DNA from: Blastococcus sp. LR1
GTDB lineage: Bacteria; Actinomycetota; Actinomycetes; Mycobacteriales; Geodermatophilaceae
Reading direction: 5' to 3'
Length of the DNA stretch: 64,000 bases
NCBI RefSeq assembly: GCF_020166105.1
Contig: NZ_JAIUJY010000004.1
Span: 496,001 to 560,000 of the forward strand
Part shown: positions 39,654 to 50,246 of the stretch, piece after piece
How positions within the stretch are numbered: the stretch's first letter is position 1
How the letters are laid out: each line of letters begins with the position of its first letter
Notes under the pieces: generated by a model
Told to the model about the DNA's origin: nothing
What the model saw: only the letters and a program-made list of their open reading frames with translations
Databases searched by the model: none
Made by a program: the position numbers and the translations under genes

Positions 39654-40939
39654 TGGCCGCCTTCGACGCCATCGACGTCATCCGCACCAAGCGCGACGGC
39701 GGCCGGCTATCCGGCGACGAGATCCGTTGGATCATCGATGCCTACACGCAGGGCGTCGTCCCGGACGAGCAGGTCAGCGCACTGCTCATGGCGGTGTTCT
39801 TCAACGGCATGGCGCCCGAGGAGCTCGCCGCCTGGACCCAGGCGATGATCGACTCCGGCGAGCGCAAGGACCTCTCGTCGCTGGGCCTGCCCACCGCCGA
39901 CAAGCACTCCACCGGCGGTGTGGGCGACAAGATCACCCTGCCGCTGGCGCCGCTCGTGGCCGCCTGCGGTGTGGCCGTGCCGCAGCTCTCCGGCCGCGGC
40001 CTGGGCCACACCGGCGGGACGCTGGACAAGCTCGAGGCGATCCCCGGCTGGCGTGCCGACGTGCACGAGGAGGCCTACCTCCAGCAGCTCCGGGATGTCG
40101 GCGCCGTCATCTGCGCGGCCGGCCACGACCTGGCGCCCGCGGACAAGAAGCTCTACGCGCTGCGCGACGTCACCGGCACCGTCGAGTCGATCCCGCTGAT
40201 CGCCAGCTCGATCATGAGCAAGAAGATCGCCGAGGGCGCCGACGCGCTGGTCCTGGACGTCAAGACCGGGTCGGGTGCCTTCATGAAGAACGCTGACGAC
40301 GCCCGCACCCTGGCCCGCACGATGGTCGGCCTCGGCGAGGCCGCCGGCGTGCGCACCGTGGCACTCGTGACGGCGATGGACCGTCCGCTGGGCCGCAGCG
40401 CCGGGAACGCCGTCGAGGTGGCGGAGTCCGTCGAGGTGCTGGCCGGAGGTGGGCCGGCCGACGTCGTCGAGCTGACCCTGGCCCTGGCCCGCGAGATGCT
40501 GGCCGGCGTCGGGCGGGACGACGTCGACCCGGCCGAGGCGCTGCGCGACGGGCGGGCCATGGACGTGTGGCGGCGGATGATCGCCGCGCAGGGCGGCGAC
40601 CCCGACGCCCCGCTGCCGAAGCCCGCCGAGACGCACGTGGTGACCGCCCCTGCCAGCGGCACGCTGACCGAGCTGGACGCCTATGCGCTCGGCGTGGCCG
40701 CGTGGCGGCTCGGCGCCGGCCGGGCGCGCAAGGAGGACCCGGTGCAGGCGGCGGCCGGGATCACCTGGACCGCCGGCGTGGGGGAGCAGGTGACCGCCGG
40801 GCAGCCCCTGCTGGAGCTGCAGACCGACGACGCCGACCGCATCCCGCGCGCGCTGGAGGCGCTCGAGGGCGCGATCGGCGTCGACACCGCCGACCGGCCG
40901 CTGCCGCTGATCCTGGAGCGGATCACCGCCCAGGCGTGA
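39653..40939 (+). CDS. deoA: Thymidine phosphorylase
   Basis: A 428-residue pyrimidine nucleoside phosphorylase releasing thymine or uracil and (deoxy)ribose-1-phosphate. DKHSTGGVGDK binds phosphate and SGRGLGHTGGTLDKLE is the family signature; DVKTGSGAFM follows. The ATG overlaps the cdd stop. A 16-bp hairpin begins at its stop codon and closes the operon. Confidence 0.97.
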   Translation: MAAFDAIDVIRTKRDGGRLSGDEIRWIIDAYTQGVVPDEQVSALLMAVFFNGMAPEELAAWTQAMIDSGERKDLSSLGLPTADKHSTGGVGDKITLPLAPLVAACGVAVPQLSGRGLGHTGGTLDKLEAIPGWRADVHEEAYLQQLRDVGAVICAAGHDLAPADKKLYALRDVTGTVESIPLIASSIMSKKIAEGADALVLDVKTGSGAFMKNADDARTLARTMVGLGEAAGVRTVALVTAMDRPLGRSAGNAVEVAESVEVLAGGGPADVVELTLALAREMLAGVGRDDVDPAEALRDGRAMDVWRRMIAAQGGDPDAPLPKPAETHVVTAPASGTLTELDAYALGVAAWRLGAGRARKEDPVQAAAGITWTAGVGEQVTAGQPLLELQTDDADRIPRALEALEGAIGVDTADRPLPLILERITAQA

Positions 40940-40972
40940 TCCCCTCCCGGACGGGGTCCGGGAGGGGATCAC
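40936..40972 (+). terminator. Perfect 16-bp hairpin terminator of the transporter-cdd-deoA operon
   Basis: Arms 40936-40951 and 40957-40972 are perfectly complementary around a 5-nt loop; the left arm includes the deoA stop codon. No T-run. Confidence 0.8.
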
Positions 40973-40998
40973 AGGTTCATGGAGGACACTGTCACCTC

Positions 40999-41907
40999 GT
41001 GACGAGTTCCCCCGTGGCCGCGCCGGCCGGTATCCGGCCCCGGGCCGGCGACCCGCTCGACCCGGACGCCGCCATCTCCATCCGTGGTCTGGTCAAGCGG
41101 TACGGCGACTTCTCCGCCGTGGACGGGCTGGACCTCGACATCCGGCGCGGCGAGATCTTCGCGCTGCTCGGGCCGAACGGTGCCGGCAAGACCACGACGG
41201 TCGAGATCTGCGAGGGGTACCGCCGGCAGGACGCCGGCGAGGTGCGCGTGCTGGGGGAGGACCCGGCCAACGGTGACCGTCGGTGGAAGTCCCGACTCGG
41301 CATCGTGCTGCAGTCCGGCGGCGGCGACAGCCAGCTGACCGTCGGCGAGCTGGTGCGGGCGCAGGCGTCGTACTACCCGGATCCCCGGGACCCGGACGAG
41401 GTGGTGGCGCTGGTCGGCCTCACCGAGAAGGCGGGCATCCGCGCCCGGGCGCTCTCCGGTGGGCAGCGGCGCCGCCTCGACGTGGCGCTGGGCATCGTCG
41501 GCCGGCCGGAGCTGCTCTTCCTCGACGAGCCCACGACCGGGTTCGACCCGGAGGCCCGCCGTCAGTTCTGGTCGCTGATCCGGTCGCTGCGCGACCTCGG
41601 CACGACCATGCTGCTCACCACGCACTACCTGGACGAGGCCGAGGCGCTGGCCGACCGGGTCGGCGTCATCGCCCGCGGGCGGCTGGCCGAGGTCGCGGTG
41701 CCCAGCACGCTGGGCGGCCGGGAGACCGCGCCCGCCGTCGTCAGCTGGACCGAGGACGGTGCCCGCCGCACCGAGCCCACCGCGACGCCGACCGCCTTCG
41801 TCCGCGAGCTGGCCGCCCGGTTCGACGGCGAGGTCCCCGACCTCGCGGTCGCCCGGCCCACGCTCGAGGACGTCTACCTGAAGATGATCGGGGAGGCCGG
41901 CCGATGA
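40999..41907 (+). CDS. ABC-2 type exporter ATPase
   Basis: A 302-residue DrrA-like ATPase: Walker A GPNGAGKT (58-65), signature LSGGQRRRLD, Walker B LLFLDEPTTG, and TTHYLDEAEALADRV. It pairs with the permease that overlaps it. CACTGT (40987-40992) ends 6 nt before the GTG. Substrate unknown; drugs, lipids or peptides are all possible. Confidence 0.93.
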   Translation: MTSSPVAAPAGIRPRAGDPLDPDAAISIRGLVKRYGDFSAVDGLDLDIRRGEIFALLGPNGAGKTTTVEICEGYRRQDAGEVRVLGEDPANGDRRWKSRLGIVLQSGGGDSQLTVGELVRAQASYYPDPRDPDEVVALVGLTEKAGIRARALSGGQRRRLDVALGIVGRPELLFLDEPTTGFDPEARRQFWSLIRSLRDLGTTMLLTTHYLDEAEALADRVGVIARGRLAEVAVPSTLGGRETAPAVVSWTEDGARRTEPTATPTAFVRELAARFDGEVPDLAVARPTLEDVYLKMIGEAGR

Positions 41908-42734
41908 CCGCCGCACGCCAGTCGACCGGGGCGCGGACGGCCCTGCCGTCGCTGCCCTCCGTCTACCGGGCGCGAGCCTCGGTCGAGCTCAAGGAGTTCT
42001 TCCGGCAGCGCGAGTCCGTCGTCTTCACCATCCTGCTTCCGGTGCTCCTGCTGGTGGTCTTCGGCGCGGTGCTGGACTACGAGCTCCGCGGCGGCGTCGC
42101 CTTCACCCAGTACTTCATCGCGGGCATCATCGCGGCCGGCATCCTGGGCGCCAGCCTGCAGAACATGGCGATCAGCATCGCCACGGAGCGCTCCGACGGA
42201 ACGCTGAAGAGCCTGGCGGGCACGCCGATGCCGCGCAGCGCCTTCTTCGTCGGCAAGGTCGTGCAGGTCCTCGCCGTCACCGCGCTGATCATCGTCGTGC
42301 TGCTGCTGGTCGCCGTCGTGTTCTACGGCGTCGACCTGCCCTCGGGCAGCGACTGGCTGACCTTCCTCTGGGTGACCGTGCTGGGTTCGGCGTCGTGCAC
42401 GCTGCTGGGCATCGCGCTCTCCAGCCTCGCGAAGAACGGCCGGTCGGCGTCGGCCACGGTCACCCCGTTCGCGCTGGTGCTGCAGTTCATCTCCGGGGTG
42501 TTCTTCCAGTTCAGCCAGATCCCGGAGTGGATGCAGACCTTCGCCGCGATCTTCCCGCTGAAGTGGATGGCGCAGGGGCTGCGCTCGGTGTTCCTGCCCG
42601 ACGCCCTCGCCGCCGAGGAGCCGGCGGGCAGCTGGGAGCTGGGCCGGGTGGCCCTGGTGCTGGGGATCTGGTGCGTCGTGGGGCTGGTGCTGTGCGTGCG
42701 GACGTTCAGCTGGCAGGACCGCGGGAGTCGGTGA
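41904..42734 (+). CDS. ABC-2 type exporter permease
   Basis: A 276-residue ABC-2 permease with six helices and the characteristic SGVFFQFSQIPEWMQ loop before the last pair. ATGA overlap with its ATPase. It has no sequence link to nucleoside metabolism, though it sits between deoA and add. Confidence 0.92.
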   Translation: MTAARQSTGARTALPSLPSVYRARASVELKEFFRQRESVVFTILLPVLLLVVFGAVLDYELRGGVAFTQYFIAGIIAAGILGASLQNMAISIATERSDGTLKSLAGTPMPRSAFFVGKVVQVLAVTALIIVVLLLVAVVFYGVDLPSGSDWLTFLWVTVLGSASCTLLGIALSSLAKNGRSASATVTPFALVLQFISGVFFQFSQIPEWMQTFAAIFPLKWMAQGLRSVFLPDALAAEEPAGSWELGRVALVLGIWCVVGLVLCVRTFSWQDRGSR

Positions 42735-42768
42735 CGGCCGGGTCGACCGGTAGGTCGACAATGTCGCA

Positions 42769-43830
42769 GTGCCTGCACCGCTGAACGCCGAGAACGTCCG
42801 CCGCGCCCCGAAGGTGCTCCTGCACGACCACCTGGACGGCGGTCTGCGGCCGCGGACGGTGCTGGAGCTGGCCGACGAGCTGGGCTACCGCGACCTGCCG
42901 GCCGGCGACGTCGAGAGCCTGGGCCGCTGGTTCCGCGAGGCCGCGGACTCCGGCTCGCTGGAGAGCTACCTGGAGACGTTCGCGCACACCGTCGCCGTGA
43001 TGCAGACGCCCGAGGCGGTGCAGCGGGTCGCGCGTGAGTGCGCGCTGGACCTCGCCGCCGACGGCGTCGTCCATGCCGAGGTGCGCATGGCTCCGGAGCT
43101 GCTGACCGCGATGCCCATGGAGGCGGCGGTCGAGGCGATGCTGGACGGCTACGCCCAGGGTGCCCGCGAGGCGGGATCGCCGATCCGGGTAGGCACGCTG
43201 CTGTGCGCCATGCGGCAGGCCGACCGGTGGGAGGAGGTCGCCGGGCTCGTCGTCCGCTACCGGGACGCCGGCGTCGTCGGCTTCGACCTCGCCGGTCCGG
43301 AGGACGGCTTCCCGCCGGACCGCATCCCCGCCGCCCTCGCGCTGCTGGACCGGGAGGGCGCGCACCGCACGGTGCACGCCGGTGAGGCGGCCGGCATCGA
43401 GAGCATCCGCGCCGCGCTCGACGGCGCCCGCGCCGAGCGGCTGGGACACGGCGTGCGGATCGCCGACGAGCTCGCCGCGGACGGCTCCCTCGGCCCGGTG
43501 GCGCAGCGGGTGCTCGACGAGCAGGTGACCCTCGAGGTCGCGCCGTCGTCCAACGTGCAGACCGGCGCCTATCGCTCGCTCGCCGACCACCCGGTGGACC
43601 GGCTGCACCGCGCCGGCTTCGCCGTCACGATCAACACCGACAACCGGCTGATGAGCGGGGTCTCGGTGACCAGCGAGGTCACCGACGTGGCGACGACGTT
43701 CGGCTGGACGTGGGACGACGTGCGGACGGTGACGGAGCGGGCCCTCGCCGCTGCCTTCCTGCCCGACGACGAACGCCGCCGGCTGCTCGACGACGTCGTC
43801 CGCCCCGGCTACGCGGCACTGGCGGACTGA
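42769..43830 (+). CDS. add: Adenosine deaminase
   Basis: A 353-residue TIM-barrel enzyme deaminating (deoxy)adenosine to (deoxy)inosine. Zinc ligands: LHDHLDG at the N-terminus, HAGEAAG, and INTDNRLMS at the C-terminal side, the form seen in actinobacterial Add. GACAAT (42757-42762) ends 6 nt before the GTG. Its product feeds the purine nucleoside phosphorylase further right. Confidence 0.95.
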   Translation: MPAPLNAENVRRAPKVLLHDHLDGGLRPRTVLELADELGYRDLPAGDVESLGRWFREAADSGSLESYLETFAHTVAVMQTPEAVQRVARECALDLAADGVVHAEVRMAPELLTAMPMEAAVEAMLDGYAQGAREAGSPIRVGTLLCAMRQADRWEEVAGLVVRYRDAGVVGFDLAGPEDGFPPDRIPAALALLDREGAHRTVHAGEAAGIESIRAALDGARAERLGHGVRIADELAADGSLGPVAQRVLDEQVTLEVAPSSNVQTGAYRSLADHPVDRLHRAGFAVTINTDNRLMSGVSVTSEVTDVATTFGWTWDDVRTVTERALAAAFLPDDERRRLLDDVVRPGYAALAD

Positions 43831-43834
43831 CCTC

Positions 43835-44536
43835 GTGGACCTCCAGCTCCCCGACCTGACGGGGCAGTCGCTCGAGCAGGTCCGCGACCTCGGGATCGCC
43901 TTCTTCCTCTCCGCCCTCATGGGGCTGGAGCGGGAGCTCCGGCAGAAGGCCGCCGGCCTGCGCACCCTGACGACGGTGGGCTTCGCCTCCGCGCTGTTCG
44001 TGGCGATCAGCGAGTCGGCGTTCGGGGACTCCCGGATCGCCGCCCAGGTGGTGTCCGGCCTCGGGTTCATCGGCGGCGGGCTGATCTTCGTGCGGCGTGA
44101 CGCCGTCCGGGGGCTGACCACGGCGGCGGTCGTCTGGCTCACCGCGGCGATCGGCATGGCCGCGGGCGCGGGCCTGTGGCTCTTCGCGGTGGTGGCGGTG
44201 GTCGCGCACTTCCTGGTGTCCTACGGCTTCACCCCGCTGGCCCGCCGGCTCTCCGGGCGGATCGAGCGGGCGCACTCGCTGGTGTTCACCTACCGCGACG
44301 GCGAAGGCGTGTTGCGCCGGGCACTGGCGGAGTGCACGCAGCGGGGGTTCACGGTGCGCGAGCTGGCCACGGCGGCCGAGGACCTGGGCGGGGTCAGCCC
44401 GCCCGGGGGACGGCAGGCGACCGTGCGGCTCACCGTCGAGGGCACCGGGTCGGCGACGGAGCTGGCCGCCGGGCTGTCCGACCTCGAGGGCGTCGTCGCC
44501 ATCGCGGTCGGGGCGACGGACGAACAGGCCGACTGA
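43835..44536 (+). CDS. MgtC/SapB-family membrane protein
   Basis: A 233-residue protein. Four or five helices span residues 18-140 with the MgtC-type LMGLERELRQKAAGLRT and GLGFIGGGLIF motifs; the C-terminal 85 residues form a soluble ACT-like domain. MgtC proteins affect magnesium homeostasis and F-type ATPase in pathogens; here the role is unknown. It starts 4 bp after the add stop. Confidence 0.88.
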   Translation: MDLQLPDLTGQSLEQVRDLGIAFFLSALMGLERELRQKAAGLRTLTTVGFASALFVAISESAFGDSRIAAQVVSGLGFIGGGLIFVRRDAVRGLTTAAVVWLTAAIGMAAGAGLWLFAVVAVVAHFLVSYGFTPLARRLSGRIERAHSLVFTYRDGEGVLRRALAECTQRGFTVRELATAAEDLGGVSPPGGRQATVRLTVEGTGSATELAAGLSDLEGVVAIAVGATDEQAD

Positions 44537-44779
44537 CCAGGGTGGGGGCCGTCACCCCCGTACGCGGGAACAGCGTGGCGATCTTCGCTGCTACCCTCGG
44601 TGTACCGGCACAAGGCCGGTCATCCTCTCGGACGGTTTGTCCGGGCATGAGCGCATCCGTGCAGATCCCGCGTTCCACACCTGGGCGCAAGAGATCGCCA
44701 AGTGAGGACCGCCGGTAGTCGACGGCGCTCCTTCTTTTCCACGGGACGCGCTCCGAGCAGTATCGGAGCCCCACCCCGC
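44537..44779 (+). promoter_or_regulatory. Long structured leader of the DEAD-box helicase gene
   Basis: 243 bp. TACCCT (44592-44597) is a probable -10, which would give a 5' UTR near 175 nt. Hairpins at 44604-44620, 44629-44643 and 44750-44769 (7-bp GCTCCGA/TCGGAGC) follow; the last ends 10 nt before the ATG, in the place of a ribosome site. An in-frame GTG at 44702 could extend the protein by 26 residues. Confidence 0.55.
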
Positions 44780-46267
44780 ATGACTTTGGTTCACCCTGTC
44801 GCCTTCGAGTCCACGTCGGACGAGACCGCTGTCGAGAACACCATCGAGAACGTCGAGAACGCCCCCGAGGCCGCTGAGGCCGTCGAGGCGGCTGCAGCCC
44901 CCGAGGGCCCCACGTTCGGCCAGCTGGGCCTGCCCCAGCTGCTCGTGACGGCCCTCGAGCGTCGCGGCATCCACCGGCCGTTCGCCATCCAGACCTCCGC
45001 CCTGCCGGACGCCCTCGCCGGGCGTGACGTGCTGGGCAAGGCGGCCACCGGCTCGGGCAAGACCCTCGCCTTCGGCCTGCCGCTGCTCGCCCGCATCGGC
45101 GCCGAGGTCAAGCAGGGCCGCCGCGCCCCGCGTGGCCTGGTCCTGGTGCCGACCCGCGAGCTGGCCCAGCAGGTGCACGACAACCTGGCGCCCCTCGGCC
45201 AGGCCACCGGCGTGCAGCTCGCCACCGTCTACGGCGGCGCGCCCATGTACCGCCAGATCCAGCAGCTGCGTCGTGGCGTCGACGTCATCATCGCCACGCC
45301 CGGCCGCCTGCAGGACCTGATCAACCAGGGCGAGGCCACCCTCGCCGAGGTCGTCATCACCGTGCTGGACGAGGCCGACTTCATGGCCGACCTGGGCTTC
45401 CTCCCGGTCGTCAAGGAGCTGCTCGACCAGACCGCCCGCGACGCCCAGCGCCTGCTGTTCTCGGCGACGCTGGACGGCGAGGTCGACAGCCTGGTCCGCC
45501 GCTACCTCAAGGACCCGGCCCGGCACGAGGTCAAGCGCGCCGGCGACGACGCGCCGCCCGCCGAGCACCTGGCCTTCAGCCTCGCGTTCCGCGACAAGCT
45601 GCAGGTGGCGACGGAGCTCGCCGGCCGCGCCGGCCGGACGATCATCTTCGCCCGCACCCAGCTCGGCGTCGACCGCCTGGCGGAGAACCTGAAGGCTGCC
45701 GGCATCAAGGCCGAGGCGATCCACGGTGGTCTTCCGCAGGCCGCGCGCAAGCGCGCCCTGGAGGAGTTCACCGACGCCCGCTCGCCGGTGCTCGTGGCCA
45801 CGGACGTCGCCGCCCGCGGCATCCACGTGGACGACGTCTCGCTGGTCCTGCACTACGACCCGCCGACGGACGCCAAGACCTACCTGCACCGTTCGGGCCG
45901 CACCGCCCGCGCGGGTGCCGCCGGCGTCGTCGTCTCGCTGCTCCTGCCCGACCAGGTGGGCCAGTCCAAGCGCCGTTTCCGCACGGCCAAGGTGGACCCG
46001 CAGATCGACCGCATCCGGCCCAGCGACAAGGTCATCCTCGACCTGGTCGCCTCCGGTGTGCCGGTCGAGCCCAAGGAGCGCACGCAGCGCGACATGCGCC
46101 GCGGCGGCGGTGGCCCCGGTGGCCGTCCGCGTCGTGACGGCGACCGCCCCGGCGGCCCCCGTCGCTCCTACGGCGACCGCAACCGCTCCGGCGGTGGCGA
46201 GCGCCCGGGTCGCCCGGGTGGTGGCGAGCGCCGCTACGGCGGGGAGCGCCCGGCCCGTCAGGGCTGA
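44780..46267 (+). CDS. DEAD-box RNA helicase with RG-rich tail
   Basis: A 495-residue helicase: Walker A AATGSGKT (88-95), PTRELAQQ, TPGR, DEAD, SAT, ARGIHVDDV and HRSGRTARAG are intact. The C-terminal 60 residues are Gly/Arg/Pro-rich, a common RNA-binding tail. It should unwind or remodel RNA in ribosome assembly, decay or cold adaptation. The leader is long and structured. A bidirectional hairpin ends the gene. Confidence 0.95.
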   Translation: MTLVHPVAFESTSDETAVENTIENVENAPEAAEAVEAAAAPEGPTFGQLGLPQLLVTALERRGIHRPFAIQTSALPDALAGRDVLGKAATGSGKTLAFGLPLLARIGAEVKQGRRAPRGLVLVPTRELAQQVHDNLAPLGQATGVQLATVYGGAPMYRQIQQLRRGVDVIIATPGRLQDLINQGEATLAEVVITVLDEADFMADLGFLPVVKELLDQTARDAQRLLFSATLDGEVDSLVRRYLKDPARHEVKRAGDDAPPAEHLAFSLAFRDKLQVATELAGRAGRTIIFARTQLGVDRLAENLKAAGIKAEAIHGGLPQAARKRALEEFTDARSPVLVATDVAARGIHVDDVSLVLHYDPPTDAKTYLHRSGRTARAGAAGVVVSLLLPDQVGQSKRRFRTAKVDPQIDRIRPSDKVILDLVASGVPVEPKERTQRDMRRGGGGPGGRPRRDGDRPGGPRRSYGDRNRSGGGERPGRPGGGERRYGGERPARQG

Positions 46268-46281
46268 CATCTGGAACCGCA

Positions 46282-46319
46282 ACGGCGGCCCGTCCCGGAT
46301 TTCCGGGGCGGGCCGCCGT
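46282..46319. terminator. Bidirectional hairpin between helicase and convergent gene
   Basis: Arms 46282-46292 and 46309-46319 pair over 11 bp with further inner pairing (CCGG/CCGG). It lies 15 bp after the helicase stop and 17 bp from the convergent gene's stop. Confidence 0.75.
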
Positions 46320-46335
46320 CGTTCGTCCTCGTGCG

Positions 46336-47727
46336 TCAGCTGCGGAAGACCAGGGCTCCGCTGACGGCGGTGACGACCTCGTCCCACGCCGGGCGCAGGG
46401 TGGCGGCGTCGGCGGCGGACAGCGCGGCGTCGGGCTCCCGGTCGGCGCGGGCCACGGCCCGGCCCAGGGGAGCGGTCGGCGCCAGCAGCTCGCCGACGCG
46501 GGTGAGGCCCGCGTACTCGGCCAGGTCGCGCACACCCTCCACCGGCTGCGCCAGCGCCTGGTGGGTGACCAGCCCGGAGGCGCCGTCGGCGACCTCGGCG
46601 AGCAGCTCGGCCAGTTCGGTGAGGTCGTAGCGGTCCAGGTCGGCCGGCAGCGGCGGCGTGTCGGTGTCGGCCACCTCGGGCCAGGAGGCGATCTCGCTCA
46701 GGTCGTGCGCCTCGTTGCCGGCGCAGAAGCGGCTCAGGTCGGCCGGGGTGTCGAAGACGAAGACCTCGCCGTCGCGACCCAGGAAGCGGGCGACGTCCTC
46801 CACGTAGCAGCGCAGGGTCACCCCGGCGCCGTCGGGGACGACGATCTCCACGGGCAGGATGCCGACGGCCTCCCAGAACTCCGCGGCCGCGGCGACGGCG
46901 GCGGGGGAGGCGGTCACCTTGCTGCCACGCGCGATCGTGCTCACGCCGACGGAGGCGGCGGTCGCACCGGCCGGAGCTGCGTCAGCGTCATCCGTGTCGT
47001 CGGCCGGCTCGTCGACGTCCGGCTCCTCGGCCGCCTCGGACGCCGAGGGGTAGGTCTCGACGGACACGGTGCCGCCGCCGGTCCAGTCGAAGTGCTCGGA
47101 GAGCTCCTCGACGACGTCCTCCCAGAGGTCGTCCAGGATGCTGCCGACGCCGATCCAGGCGTCCTCGCCGGAACGCCCGGCGAACGCCTCCACGCCGAGG
47201 CCCAGGGAACCGATCTCGGGCTTGGCGACGAGCTCGGCGACGGCCTCGAACTCGGTCTCGTCCTCGCCCAGGTCGTCGTCGTCCTCGTCGTCGGTGGCGT
47301 CGAGGCACTCGGCCAGGCGACCCACGATGTCGACGGTGGCGGCCAGCTCGTCGACGGCCCAGCGGTCGGGGTCCTCCGCGGCGATGTCGTACACGCCGTC
47401 GAGGTCGAACCGGTGGTCCTCGTCGGGCGTCAGGTCAGCGGCACCGAGGCCCGCGACGACCGGCCACACCGGGTGGTCGGAGAGGTCGTGGTCGTTCCGG
47501 CTGCGGCAGTACGCGGCGAGCGCGGCCGGCGAGGGGAAGAGGTGGACGACGGCCCGCGCGGTCGGGCTGTCGGGGTCGTCGTCGTTGATGTCGGCGCGCA
47601 CCTCGACGGTCGTGCCGAGGAACGCCTGCCACTCCTCGCCGTCCTCCTCCCACGGCGGAGCCCACAGGGTGTACCCCGTGCGGTCGTCGAGAGTGAGGGC
47701 GATCGGGACGATGCTCGGCCTGGCCAC
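46336..47727 (-). CDS. Acidic protein of unknown function with an internal duplication
   Basis: A 463-residue soluble, very acidic protein. Two segments look alike: residues 18-115 (TLWAPPWEEDG, VVHLFPSPAALAAYCRSRNDHDLSDHPVWPVV) and about 305-385 (VFVFDTPADLSRFCAGNEAHDLSEIASWPEV), each followed by RFDLDG or RYDLTE. Between them is a middle domain and an Asp/Glu/Ala linker. No enzyme motif is recognised. The GTG start is preceded by CAGGAT at 6 nt on its strand. It converges on the helicase gene. Confidence 0.8.
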   Translation of the reverse strand: MARPSIVPIALTLDDRTGYTLWAPPWEEDGEEWQAFLGTTVEVRADINDDDPDSPTARAVVHLFPSPAALAAYCRSRNDHDLSDHPVWPVVAGLGAADLTPDEDHRFDLDGVYDIAAEDPDRWAVDELAATVDIVGRLAECLDATDDEDDDDLGEDETEFEAVAELVAKPEIGSLGLGVEAFAGRSGEDAWIGVGSILDDLWEDVVEELSEHFDWTGGGTVSVETYPSASEAAEEPDVDEPADDTDDADAAPAGATAASVGVSTIARGSKVTASPAAVAAAAEFWEAVGILPVEIVVPDGAGVTLRCYVEDVARFLGRDGEVFVFDTPADLSRFCAGNEAHDLSEIASWPEVADTDTPPLPADLDRYDLTELAELLAEVADGASGLVTHQALAQPVEGVRDLAEYAGLTRVGELLAPTAPLGRAVARADREPDAALSAADAATLRPAWDEVVTAVSGALVFRS

Positions 47728-47778
47728 CCGACCATCCTGCCCTGTCGCCCCGGCGGCGCATCCCCGGGGCGGAAACTG

Positions 47779-47814
47779 CCACCGGCCCCTTCCGGTGTCG
47801 GAAGGGGCCGGTGG
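47779..47814 (-). terminator. Perfect 15-bp terminator hairpin after lpd
   Basis: Arms 47779-47793 and 47800-47814 around a 6-nt loop, 7 bp beyond the lpd stop. No T-run. Confidence 0.75.
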
Positions 47815-47821
47815 TCGGACG

Positions 47822-49225
<1,404 letters not shown>

Positions 49226-49313
49226 GTATCGAGGGTAGTGCGACGACGGCCGGTACCCCCGCTGAGGCACCGGCCGTCGTTCGTTCCGTTGTTCACACAC
49301 CCATCGGGTGCCA

Positions 49314-49373
49314 CGAGAAGGACCCCGTCCCTCTCGCCGCTCGCAGGCCCACGTCGAGCCTCCGGACGGGGCC
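49314..49373. repeat. Dispersed palindromic repeat, copy 4, flanked by 21-bp duplication
   Basis: The 60-bp element (GAAGGACCCC to GACGGGGCC) lies between two 21-bp direct repeats, 49293-49313 and 49374-49394, identical at 19 positions. The right copy is the last six codons and stop of the short ALDH gene; the left copy keeps the same coding sense (WHPMGV, stop). Confidence 0.75.
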
Positions 49374-50246
49374 TCACACGCCCATCGGATGCCAGACCGT
49401 CTTGGTCTCCAGGAACGGCGTCATCCGGGTGAGCCCGGGGTCGGCGGTCCAGTCCGGCTCGGTGGCCGGCGGGCGGATCACGCGCTTGATGGTGCCGGCG
49501 GCCTCCCGCTCGAACTCCATCGCGCGACTCACCGGCGCACCGGTCAGGTCGATGCCGTCGACGTCGGCGTGCTCGGCCAGCCAGGGCCCGAGCTCCTCGG
49601 CGTCACCGGTGAGCAGGTTGACCACGCCGCCGGGGACGTCGCTGGTCGCGAGCACCTCGCCGAGCGTGACGGCCGGGATCGGCCGCTCCTTGGAGGTGAC
49701 GACGACGGCGGTGTTGCCCGTCGCCAGGACCGGGGCGAGCACGCTGACCAGGCCGAGCAGCGACGACTGCTGCGGCGCGAGGACGGCGACGACGCCGCTG
49801 GGCTCCGGCGTGGAGAAGTCGAAGTACGGCCCGGCGACCGGGTTCGACCCACCGAGGACGGCGGCCAGCTTGTCGGTCCAGCCGGCGTACCAGACCCAGC
49901 GGTCGATGGCGGCGTCCACGGCGGCCCGCGCCTTCGACGTCGACAGGCCCTCGGCGTGGGCGACCTCGTCGCAGAACTGGACGTGCCGGCCCTCCATCAC
50001 CTCGGCCACGCGGTAGAGCACCTGGCCGCGGTTGTAGGCGGTGGCGCCCGACCACTTCGCGAAGGCGCCGCGGGCGGCGACGACGGCGTCCCGGGCGTCC
50101 TTGCGGCTGGCCCAGGCGACGTTGCCCTGGAAGTGGCCCTTGGCGTCGGTGACCTCGTAGGTGCGGCCGCTCTCGGAGCGCGGGAAGGCGCCGTTCACGT
50201 AGAGCTTGTAGGTCTTGCGGACGGCGAGACGGTCGTTGCCGATCAC
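49374..50246 (-). CDS. Half-length aldehyde dehydrogenase-like protein (ALDH16-type pseudo-domain)
   Basis: A 290-residue protein matching only the first half of an aldehyde dehydrogenase: oligomerisation and NAD-binding parts ([45 protein letters not shown]). It stops where LELGGK would begin, so the catalytic Cys and Glu are absent. It overlaps the full ALDH gene by GTGA. Vertebrate ALDH16A1 fuses an ALDH with a second, defective ALDH domain; this pair looks like the split form. A structural or regulatory partner role is inferred. Confidence 0.85.
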   Translation of the reverse strand: MIGNDRLAVRKTYKLYVNGAFPRSESGRTYEVTDAKGHFQGNVAWASRKDARDAVVAARGAFAKWSGATAYNRGQVLYRVAEVMEGRHVQFCDEVAHAEGLSTSKARAAVDAAIDRWVWYAGWTDKLAAVLGGSNPVAGPYFDFSTPEPSGVVAVLAPQQSSLLGLVSVLAPVLATGNTAVVVTSKERPIPAVTLGEVLATSDVPGGVVNLLTGDAEELGPWLAEHADVDGIDLTGAPVSRAMEFEREAAGTIKRVIRPPATEPDWTADPGLTRMTPFLETKTVWHPMGV

